Source: an uncultured Peptoniphilus sp.
GTDB lineage: Bacteria; Bacillota; Clostridia; Tissierellales; Peptoniphilaceae
Direction: 5' to 3'
Assembly (NCBI GenBank): GCA_947254665.1
Contig: CAMYEJ010000075.1
Coordinates: 1 to 6,643 of the forward strand
Length of the DNA stretch: 6,643 nt
The notes below the pieces were generated by a model. It saw nothing but the letters and a program-made list of their open reading frames with translations, was not told the DNA's origin and ran no database searches. A program made the position numbers and the translations under genes. This document shows, piece after piece, positions 1-5,404 of the stretch; position 1 is the first letter of the stretch; each line of letters opens with the position of its first letter.

Positions 1-303
1 CTATCTTACTTTGTAGGTTTAGTATACTTACTTGCATATTATTTTTTGATGACAGAGTTTTTTAAAGTTGATCCATTCGCGGGAATATACTTAGTCATTT
101 CAATCTATATTGTCATTTGCTATATTTTATTTCCTTGGTCCTGGAACCATCTCTATGATCTTGTTGAAAACACTCCTCTATCAGTGCTTACATTTTCAAA
201 ACTATTTATGGGACTGGGATTTTTCTTTCCATTTATTCTGCTTTTTCACGATAATGAATACGAAAAAGAAAAAAAAGAAAAAGATTTCTATAATCAAAAT
301 TAA
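1..303 (+). CDS. C-terminal part of an unidentified multi-pass membrane protein (5' truncated)
   Basis: The frame is open from the first base and ends at TAA 301-303, so about 100 C-terminal residues are visible and the start lies outside the window. Numbering from the first visible codon, hydrophobic stretches at about 1-19, 26-46 and 62-82 look like three membrane helices. They are followed by a charged tail of alternating Lys and Glu (about 84-95), probably cytoplasmic. A TTG (46) and an ATG (49) lie inside the first helix and have no convincing ribosome binding site, so they are not taken as starts. A strong terminator follows 13 bases after the stop. I do not recognise the family. It could be a small integral membrane protein or the last helices of a larger transporter. 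Coding status is likely from the hydrophobic periodicity and the terminator; function is unknown. Confidence 0.65.
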   Translation, partial: LSYFVGLVYLLAYYFLMTEFFKVDPFAGIYLVISIYIVICYILFPWSWNHLYDLVENTPLSVLTFSKLFMGLGFFFPFILLFHDNEYEKEKKEKDFYNQN

Positions 304-316
304 AATTGCACTTAAA

Positions 317-345
317 AAGCGACTAAAGATATACTCTAGTCGCTT
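317..345. terminator. Bidirectional intrinsic terminator between convergent genes
   Basis: A perfect 9-bp stem is formed by AAGCGACTA (317-325) and TAGTCGCTT (337-345) with an 11-base loop. On the + strand it is followed by an A/T tract rich in T (346-357). On the - strand it is followed by five T (complement of 314-318, partly in the stem). It therefore serves both the membrane-protein gene ending at 303 and the clpB-like gene whose stop codon is 350-352. The + strand T-tract runs into the end of the clpB-like coding sequence, so the two genes share one very compact 3' region. Confidence 0.85.
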
Positions 346-349
346 ATTT

Positions 350-2809
350 TTATTTTATAGTAACTGTAAAGTCCGATTGTACCAAAATTGTGCTTCCCTG
401 TTTTATATTTCCATCCAAGGATAGATTTGCTATTTCAGTCATGAGTATTTCTTCGATACTTCTTTGGATATCTTTTGTAGATTTTATTCCAAATCTCTTT
501 ATTATATCTTTTAAATTTAGATTCCATTCCAAAAATATCGCTTGGTCTTCTAGTTCAAGTTTAATTTCGTTTAGTCTAAGTTCCAATATCTTTGCAAGTT
601 CTTCTAAATTAAATTCTGATAGGGTTAGAGTATCGTCAACATGACTCATAGCTTCTGGATTTGGTTCTTCTCTAGTAGTTAAAAATACGATTGTGTTTTT
701 AAAATCTATGGATCTTCCCTTATTATCTCTTATTTTTCCTTCGTCGATGATTTGGTAAATAATTCCTAGGACTTCTGCATTTGCAAGTTCAATATCTTCA
801 AATAATAGTATTGAATAAGGTTTTGTCCTTATAGTTTCGGTTAAGATTCCTCCAAGTTCATGTCCTACATATCCTGGGGGAGCTCCTATAAGTTTTGTAA
901 CGGAACTTTTATCAGTGTACTCACTCATTTCAAAACTTAAAACTGAACCGCTTTCTTCGTATAATTTTTCTGAAAGCACTTCCGCTAGGTAGGTCTTGCC
1001 CGTTCCCCTCGGTCCAGAAATTAAATATGAAATAGGTTTATTTCTCTTAAATAGACCGGATTTTGCTCTTATAACTGAATTTACTACTTCATTTACAGCA
1101 CTTTCTTGCCCGATGAAGGTTCTCTCTATTTCGGATTTAAGTGATTTAATCTTTTCGGATTCTTTTTTATTTAATGTGGTTATAGAAATTCCTGTGCTTT
1201 TAGATAGTACTTCTAAAATTTCTGATTCTGTAACTTCATCTTTAATTGGATAGTAAGGCTTAGTGCTTTTAAGCTCTTCAAGATGTCTCTTCCTTGTGTC
1301 AAATTCTACTGAGAACTGTTTTAATTTTTCAAAATCATGTGCCTCTTTTGCAGATTCAATATTTTTATTTAAAAGTTCCAAGCTGGAAGTTTCTTTAGAA
1401 ATATCATCTAGTCTTTCAAGTTCTTTCTTCCAAAGTTCTTTCTTCTCATTGTAGGTTTCTCTTTTTTCTTTGATTTCTTCTTCTAGCTTTTGTAGTCTAT
1501 TGCTACTTCTTATATCTTTTTCTATCTCTAGGTCGACTTTTTCCGTCTCAAGTCTTATGAGTTCACGATTTAATTCATCTATCTCCTGAGGAACTGAATC
1601 TATTTCCATCCTAACCATGGAGCTCGCTTCATCTATTAGGTCTATTGCTTTATCCGGAAGATATCTGTCGTTAATATATCTATTGGAAAGTTTAACAGCA
1701 GATACTATTGCTGAATCTTTGATGTTTAACTTGTGATGGGCTTCGTACTTCTTTTTAATTCCCCTTAGAATTGAAATGGCTCCATCTTCTGAAGGCTCTT
1801 CAATTAAAATCTTTTGAAATCTTCTTTCTAGTGCAGAGTCTGTTTCAATATATTTTCTATACTCTCTCGTAGTTGTAGCACCAATGGTTAGGATCTCTCC
1901 CCTTGCAAGCATAGGTTTTAAAATATTTGAAGTATCCATTGCTCCATTGGTTCCACTTCCAATGATATTATGAAGTTCATCTATAAATAAAATTATTTGT
2001 CCGTCGGAAAATTTAACTATGTCCAAAACTTTTTTTAATCTCTCTTCAAAATCACCTCGAAATTTCGCCCCCGCAAGGACAGAAGCCATATCGAGAGAGA
2101 ACACAACCTTATCTCTTAAAGTTTTCGGTACATCTCCAGATGCAATTCTTAAAACAAGACCTTCTACCACAGCAGTTTTGCCGACACCGGCTTCACCGAT
2201 TAAAACTGGATTATTTTTTATTCTTCTAGAAAGAACTCTTATGACATTTGAAGTCTCTTCATCTCTACCGATGATTGGATCAATCTTTCCTTCTTTTGCT
2301 TCCTCAGTGAGATTTCTTCCGAACTTTAGAAGATATTTTAAATTTTCTGATGAAATGTTCCCAAGTTTCTTCTTCGTAAATTCCTCTAGGAATTTAGATT
2401 TCATAACCTCATAGGTTAGTCCATAACTATTAGCAATCTCCTTTGAAACGGTCTTATCTTCCCTAAGTATGGCAAGGTATAGTGAATTTACATTTACAAA
2501 AGATTCATATTGATTTCTAGAAATTTCTTCAGAGTTTACGATTATCCTTTGGTATGGACGAGAGTAATAAAGTTTCGTCAAACCTTTTGAACTTCTAAGC
2601 TTCTCAATAGCTTCTACGACTCTATTTTCATATTCTTTTAAATCCACACCCATTTCAAGAAGTGTTTCCAAAAGAGAAAGACCATTGGTACGAAGTATTG
2701 CAAGGGAAAGATGAAGATCTGTTATCTCTGCATTTTCATATCTCACAGCTAAATTCTGTGCATCTTTAAAGATATTTATAACCTGTCTTGAAAATTTTTC
2801 TGGATTCAT
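350..2809 (-). CDS. clpB: ClpB/Hsp104-type AAA+ disaggregase with degenerate second ATPase domain
   Basis: The product is 819 residues; E. coli ClpB has 857. ClpB threads aggregated proteins through a hexameric pore, with DnaK, in the cytoplasm. In order: a Clp N-domain (about 1-145). Then NBD1 with Walker A GEAGVGKT (205-212), pore loop AKFRG (248-252), Walker B IILFIDE (272-278) and arginine fingers R329/R330. Then a long coiled-coil middle domain (about 400-515) of ClpB size, not the short ClpC type. Then NBD2 with Walker A GPRGTGKT (599-606) and pore-loop GYVG (646-649). NBD2 is abnormal: Walker B reads ILLFED instead of a final DE (E671, D672), sensor 1 Asn is R713, the arginine finger is H723, sensor 2 Arg is K779, and about 27 residues before the finger are missing. 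No ClpP-binding LGF-type loop is seen. The ATG has SD GAGGTGAT. The frame is intact, so this is a divergent gene and not debris. A second, canonical clpB may exist elsewhere. Confidence 0.9.
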   Translation of the reverse strand: MNPEKFSRQVINIFKDAQNLAVRYENAEITDLHLSLAILRTNGLSLLETLLEMGVDLKEYENRVVEAIEKLRSSKGLTKLYYSRPYQRIIVNSEEISRNQYESFVNVNSLYLAILREDKTVSKEIANSYGLTYEVMKSKFLEEFTKKKLGNISSENLKYLLKFGRNLTEEAKEGKIDPIIGRDEETSNVIRVLSRRIKNNPVLIGEAGVGKTAVVEGLVLRIASGDVPKTLRDKVVFSLDMASVLAGAKFRGDFEERLKKVLDIVKFSDGQIILFIDELHNIIGSGTNGAMDTSNILKPMLARGEILTIGATTTREYRKYIETDSALERRFQKILIEEPSEDGAISILRGIKKKYEAHHKLNIKDSAIVSAVKLSNRYINDRYLPDKAIDLIDEASSMVRMEIDSVPQEIDELNRELIRLETEKVDLEIEKDIRSSNRLQKLEEEIKEKRETYNEKKELWKKELERLDDISKETSSLELLNKNIESAKEAHDFEKLKQFSVEFDTRKRHLEELKSTKPYYPIKDEVTESEILEVLSKSTGISITTLNKKESEKIKSLKSEIERTFIGQESAVNEVVNSVIRAKSGLFKRNKPISYLISGPRGTGKTYLAEVLSEKLYEESGSVLSFEMSEYTDKSSVTKLIGAPPGYVGHELGGILTETIRTKPYSILLFEDIELANAEVLGIIYQIIDEGKIRDNKGRSIDFKNTIVFLTTREEPNPEAMSHVDDTLTLSEFNLEELAKILELRLNEIKLELEDQAIFLEWNLNLKDIIKRFGIKSTKDIQRSIEEILMTEIANLSLDGNIKQGSTILVQSDFTVTIK

Positions 2810-2812
2810 ATA

Positions 2813-2820
2813 ATCACCTC
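2813..2820 (-). promoter_or_regulatory. Shine-Dalgarno site of the clpB-like gene, abutting a terminator T-tract
   Basis: GAGGTGAT on the - strand, close to a full anti-SD match, lies 3 bases upstream of ATG 2807-2809 when the whole 8-mer is counted. It fixes the start. The base immediately upstream (2821) is already the last T of the preceding gene's terminator, so no promoter fits between the two. Confidence 0.85.
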
Positions 2821-2846
2821 AAAAAAATAAGGGAGCAACTGCCCCC
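2821..2846 (-). terminator. Intrinsic terminator after the Gate-like membrane protein gene
   Basis: Read on the - strand: GGGGGC, loop AGTT, then GCTCCC, a 6-bp stem with one G·U pair, followed by TTATTTTTTT. The stem begins 5 bases after the stop codon at 2852. The G·U pair forms only in the - strand transcript, and the + strand lacks a T-tract, so it acts in one direction. It sits directly before the clpB-like ribosome binding site and could set the ratio of the two gene products. Confidence 0.8.
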
Positions 2847-2851
2847 TATAA

Positions 2852-4006
2852 CTAAAAGATCAACATTATTAAATGTGATGCGATTCCTGCACAAATTCCA
2901 CCAATAGTGTGGCATAGTATGGCATTACCTGTCATTTCTTTTGTTCCAAGAGCATCCATCATTGCGATGTGAGTAGATAGATATCCACTCCAACACATAC
3001 ATATAGAAGTAAATACTGCGATGTCATTAGGTGTTACAAGATTTTTGTTAACCATTTCAGATACCATTCCGATAGCAGCTCCGGAACTTCCAAGAGCCGT
3101 AATTGGAACCGCAATAGCTTGTGGACTTGAAAAACCAAATAGCGGTTTTAAAATTATGCTTAACTTATCTCCGATAACAGGAAGAATAGCAATACCTTGG
3201 TTTGCTGAACCATTGTACACGCCAGCTTCTCCAATTCCATTGGTAAGCATAATAACAAGTGTACAGATCAAAACTACACCAGGAATGATTGAAACTCCCA
3301 TGTCCACTCCAACTTTACCACCATCAAGTAGGGATTGGATAAATCTTGAACCAATACTACCTTCTCTTACCCTTCTCATTCCTTCAGGAATCGGATCAGA
3401 AAGAGTGGTTTCAACCTTGTCTACTGTTCCATAATATTTCTTTGTATGTCTCATCATGAGTCTTACAGAAACTATAGAGCCTATAATCGCCCCAGCATTT
3501 CCTACAATAGCTGCTGTTATAGCTCCTTCAACTTTTAAACCCATCATAGTTGTAGTTACGATTAGACCCATTCCGAATGCAGTTCCTAAATTTGTAAGAG
3601 CTGGCATTTGATACTTTTTAAAATATTGTCTGAAGTTGTCATCGTGAGCAAGAGTAAGTATTGCTGGATTGTCAGACATGTAACAGTTTAACATTCCTAG
3701 AGAACTTGCTCCCGGTAGATCATAAAGTGGTCCCATTACTTTTGAAAGAACTTTATTTATCAGTGCAATAACTCCAAATTCTGAAAATAGACCACTGACA
3801 CCACCTGCTAAAACAGCAACCGCCATCAAGTACAAACATACATTTATGAGTAGATCAAATCCTGTTGCCATCATAGTCTTAATCATATTGGTGCCGCCCA
3901 TAATGCTTCCCATGTAGCAGAAGAAAGCCATGAATGCTGCAATAAATATTATTGCCTCTAAGCCAACTTCATTTTTAAATAGGGATTTATTTTTATTCTT
4001 TTCCAA
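2852..4006 (-). CDS. Gate-like (nucleoside-recognition type) multi-pass membrane protein, putative transporter
   Basis: This 384-residue, strongly hydrophobic protein has likely membrane segments near residues 13-36, 48-72, 134-156, 158-182, 234-256, 326-346 and 359-382. Glycine-rich, possibly re-entrant stretches lie near 68-110 and 295-320. Two halves, each a hydrophobic segment followed by a glycine/serine-rich loop, are joined by a charged loop at about 186-222. The pattern resembles Gate-domain (nucleoside recognition) membrane proteins, including the YjiG/YjiH and spore-maturation SpmA/SpmB relatives; this is recognised by eye, not by a search. The substrate is unknown. The start is TTG (4004-4006), set by AAGGAGG four bases upstream; the frame upstream hits a stop at 4022-4024, and the next in-frame Met, residue 26, would remove helix 1. 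It lies downstream of ornithine carbamoyltransferase in the same direction, so transport of arginine, ornithine or citrulline is possible, but this is only inference. A terminator lies on each side. Confidence 0.65.
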   Translation of the reverse strand: MEKNKNKSLFKNEVGLEAIIFIAAFMAFFCYMGSIMGGTNMIKTMMATGFDLLINVCLYLMAVAVLAGGVSGLFSEFGVIALINKVLSKVMGPLYDLPGASSLGMLNCYMSDNPAILTLAHDDNFRQYFKKYQMPALTNLGTAFGMGLIVTTTMMGLKVEGAITAAIVGNAGAIIGSIVSVRLMMRHTKKYYGTVDKVETTLSDPIPEGMRRVREGSIGSRFIQSLLDGGKVGVDMGVSIIPGVVLICTLVIMLTNGIGEAGVYNGSANQGIAILPVIGDKLSIILKPLFGFSSPQAIAVPITALGSSGAAIGMVSEMVNKNLVTPNDIAVFTSICMCWSGYLSTHIAMMDALGTKEMTGNAILCHTIGGICAGIASHLIMLIF

Positions 4007-4010
4007 ATTT

Positions 4011-4017
4011 CCTCCTT
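4011..4017 (-). promoter_or_regulatory. Shine-Dalgarno site that decides a TTG start
   Basis: A perfect AAGGAGG on the - strand lies four bases (AAAT) before TTG 4004-4006. No ATG or GTG is available at suitable distance and the frame is closed just upstream, so TTG is the start. The spacing is on the short side, and with TTG it may limit translation. Confidence 0.8.
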
Positions 4018-4018
4018 G

Positions 4019-4044
4019 ACGTTATAAATTAACGTTGTAAATTA
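4019..4044. repeat. Tandem 13-bp direct repeat upstream of the Gate-like gene
   Basis: ACGTTATAAATTA (4019-4031) is followed directly by ACGTTGTAAATTA (4032-4044), 12 of 13 bases identical. The pair begins one base beyond the Shine-Dalgarno site of the TTG-start gene and lies between it and the upstream terminator. Head-to-tail sites of this kind suit AraC-type regulators, which bind direct repeats, but no binding protein is known here. The AT-rich context makes a chance origin possible. Confidence 0.6.
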
Positions 4045-4050
4045 ATACTA

Positions 4051-4083
4051 TTAAGAAAAAGACCGGCTTTACTTCGAAGCCGG
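4051..4083 (-). terminator. Intrinsic terminator downstream of ornithine carbamoyltransferase
   Basis: A GC-rich stem CCGGCTT (4063-4069) / AAGCCGG (4077-4083) is extended inward by one T·G pair. On the - strand it is followed by TCTTTTTCTTAA. It lies about 108 bases after the carbamoyltransferase stop codon and about 57 before the next start. It either ends that transcript or attenuates entry into the Gate-like gene. The + strand side has only a short AAATTTT, so the - direction is favoured. Confidence 0.8.
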
Positions 4084-4127
4084 AAATTTTATATGATTTT
4101 ACCCATTTACAAAATAGTTTTTAATTA

Positions 4128-4188
4128 TAAAGATAGTTCTTTAGTATCTTTAAATTAAATTATTATGTATCCTTCCAAGTGGAAGGAT
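4128..4188 (-). other. Two AT-rich hairpins in the 3' untranslated region of the carbamoyltransferase gene
   Basis: ATCCTTCC (4169-4176) pairs with GGAAGGAT (4181-4188) around the tetraloop AAGT, starting 3 bases after the stop codon at 4192. TAAAGATA (4128-4135) pairs with TATCTTTA (4145-4152) around a 9-base loop. Neither is followed by a good T-tract on either strand, so they are not called terminators. They precede the real terminator and may stabilise the mRNA 3' end. Confidence 0.55.
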
Positions 4189-4191
4189 TTA

Positions 4192-5184
4192 TTAGCAAAG
4201 AGTTGCGTACACGATAGCTTTGATTGTGTGCATTCTATTTTCTGCTTGGTCAAATACAAGAGATTGTCTAGATTCAAATACTTCGTTTGAAACTTCCATT
4301 TCCTTTAGACCAAATTTTTCTTCGATATCTTTACCAACTTTTGTTTCAGTGTCGTGGAAAGAAGGTAGGCAGTGTAAGAAGATTGCTTTTTCGTTTGCAT
4401 TGTTCATAACTTCTTTATTGATTTGATATTTGTGAAGAAGATCGATTCTGTGCTTCCAGATTTCAGCTGGCTCACCCATTGATACCCAGATATCAGTGTA
4501 TAGAACGTCTGCATTCTTAGTTCCTTCTTTTACATCAGAGATAAGTTCTACTGTGCAGAAGTTTTCTTTTGCAATTTCTCTAGCCATTTCAACTAGATGT
4601 GCTTCTGGGAATAGTTCTTCTGGTGCACATGCAACGAAGTTTATACCCATTTTAGCACAAGCGATCATAAGAGAGTTTGCTACGTTGTTTCTAGCATCTC
4701 CCATGTATACAAATTTAAGTCCTTTTAAATGTCCGAAGTGTTCTTCGATAGTTAAAAGGTCAGCAAGCATTTGTGTTGGATGCCATTCATCAGTAAGACC
4801 ATTCCATACTGGAACTCCTGCATATTCTGCAAGTTCTTCAACTACTGATTGTTTAAATCCTCTGTATTCGATACCGTCATACATTCTTCCAAGTACTCTT
4901 GCGGTATCCTTTATAGATTCTTTATGTCCCATTTGAGAACCTTGTGGATCTAGGTAAGTAACTCCCATTCCTAGGTCATAACCTGCAACTTCGAATGAAC
5001 AACGAGTTCTAGTTGAAGTCTTTTCAAATAATAAAACGATGTTTTTTCCTTCTAGGTATTTATGTGGAACGCCGGCTCTTTTAAGTGATTTAAATTCTTT
5101 TGCAAGATCAAGAAGATATCTCATATCTTCAGTTGTATAATCAATAAGTTTTAAGTAATTCTTACCTCTAAAATTCTTTGGCAT
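4192..5184 (-). CDS. argF: Ornithine carbamoyltransferase
   Basis: The enzyme joins carbamoyl phosphate and ornithine to give citrulline and phosphate, or runs in reverse in the arginine deiminase pathway. It is cytoplasmic, usually trimeric or a dodecamer of trimers. The 330 residues are of normal length. All signature motifs are present: STRTR carbamoyl-phosphate loop (57-61), SQMGHKES (83-90), HPTQ (135-138), ornithine-binding DIWVSMGE (231-238), catalytic HCLP (271-274) and the C-terminal [11 protein letters not shown] (313-323). The [20 protein letters not shown] stretch (86-105) is of the long type shared by E. coli ArgF/ArgI and catabolic ArcB, so sequence alone does not fix direction. 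No arcA, arcC or other arg gene is visible beside it; arcB is the alternative name. The ATG at 5182-5184 has SD AAGGAG seven bases upstream. It is divergent from an AraC-type regulator across about 220 bases, which probably controls it (inference). Confidence 0.95.
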   Translation of the reverse strand: MPKNFRGKNYLKLIDYTTEDMRYLLDLAKEFKSLKRAGVPHKYLEGKNIVLLFEKTSTRTRCSFEVAGYDLGMGVTYLDPQGSQMGHKESIKDTARVLGRMYDGIEYRGFKQSVVEELAEYAGVPVWNGLTDEWHPTQMLADLLTIEEHFGHLKGLKFVYMGDARNNVANSLMIACAKMGINFVACAPEELFPEAHLVEMAREIAKENFCTVELISDVKEGTKNADVLYTDIWVSMGEPAEIWKHRIDLLHKYQINKEVMNNANEKAIFLHCLPSFHDTETKVGKDIEEKFGLKEMEVSNEVFESRQSLVFDQAENRMHTIKAIVYATLC

Positions 5185-5191
5185 AGTAACT

Positions 5192-5197
5192 CTCCTT
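5192..5197 (-). promoter_or_regulatory. Shine-Dalgarno site of ornithine carbamoyltransferase
   Basis: AAGGAG on the - strand lies 7 bases upstream of ATG 5182-5184, an ideal spacing that confirms the start. Confidence 0.85.
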
Positions 5198-5295
5198 TTA
5201 TTTTAAAAATTTTTAACGTATCTCTACATCTACATTTTACAATAATCATATATATCCGAAAGGACATTTTCATTTATTATTTTTGTTTTAAATTG

Positions 5296-5325
5296 ATTAT
5301 ACGTGGAAAATATTTCCTATTTCAT
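5296..5325 (-). promoter_or_regulatory. Candidate promoter of ornithine carbamoyltransferase with palindrome in the spacer
   Basis: On the - strand, TATAAT (5301-5296) is a perfect -10 and ATGAAA (5325-5320, 4 of 6 to TTGACA) is a modest -35 with an 18-base spacer. The start point would be near 5289, giving a leader of about 105 bases. The spacer holds GGAAAATATTTCC (5305-5317), a palindrome with 5-bp arms, a plausible operator. AT-rich DNA gives many chance -10 matches, hence the moderate confidence. Confidence 0.4.
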
Positions 5326-5379
5326 AATAAATTTTAAATTATACCTACTATTTTATATTCCTTAGAGAGCTACTTAGTA

Positions 5380-5388
5380 TGTTATAAT
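5380..5388 (+). promoter_or_regulatory. Extended -10 promoter element of the AraC-type regulator
   Basis: TGTTATAAT is a perfect extended -10 (TGnTATAAT). No good -35 is seen at the usual distance, which extended -10 promoters tolerate. Transcription would start near 5394-5396, at the first G of the ribosome binding site, giving a leader of only about 10 bases. Confidence 0.5.
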
Positions 5389-5394
5389 TATTTT

Positions 5395-5399
5395 GGAGG
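5395..5399 (+). promoter_or_regulatory. Shine-Dalgarno site that sets the regulator start at ATG 5405
   Basis: GGAGG lies five bases (TTACG) before ATG 5405-5407. The in-frame TTG at 5393 overlaps this site and has no site of its own, so the longer reading by four residues is rejected. Confidence 0.85.
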
Positions 5400-5404
5400 T
5401 TACG

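Larger units (their letters stand above)
5185..5404. promoter_or_regulatory. Divergent control region between the carbamoyltransferase and the AraC-type regulator
   Basis: This gene-free stretch of about 220 bases is very AT-rich. It holds the - strand ribosome binding site (5192-5197), a weak 6-bp hairpin readable on the - strand (5252-5267, loop TTTC, one G·U), the candidate - strand promoter with its palindrome (5296-5325), and the + strand extended -10 (5380-5388). A regulator divergent from its likely target usually binds here. I see no riboswitch, T-box, CIRCE or clear ArgR box. Confidence 0.55.

Noticed and set aside
262..283. A-rich run in the membrane-protein tail as a programmed slippage site
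   Set aside because: It encodes an ordinary Lys/Glu tail, the zero frame ends properly just before a terminator, and there is no stimulatory structure or extended product beyond what chance frames give.
2019..2414. 131-codon + strand open frame opposite clpB
   Set aside because: It is antisense to conserved NBD1 codons, rich in Ser/Phe/Leu typical of reversed AT-rich coding DNA, and has no recognisable domain or ribosome binding site.
350..2809. Identification as ClpC or ClpA (ClpP partner)
   Set aside because: The middle domain is of the long ClpB type, the N-domain and NBD1 wording follow ClpB, and no LGF/IGL-type ClpP loop is present.
3021..3434. 137-codon + strand open frame opposite the Gate-like gene
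   Set aside because: Mirror of a conserved membrane-protein frame, with no independent coding signal; the same applies to 4496-4936 opposite the carbamoyltransferase.
5252..5267. Small hairpin in the carbamoyltransferase leader as a riboswitch or T-box
   Set aside because: Only six pairs including one G·U, with no conserved T-box or aptamer core and no terminator before the start codon.
5393..5404. Longer regulator start at TTG 5393
   Set aside because: The TTG overlaps the GGAGG site itself and has no ribosome binding site; ATG 5405 is well spaced.
5185..5404. ArgR operator upstream of the carbamoyltransferase
   Set aside because: I looked for the ArgR-type near-palindrome (AATGAATAATTATGCATT-like) and found no convincing match; AT-rich partial matches are expected by chance.
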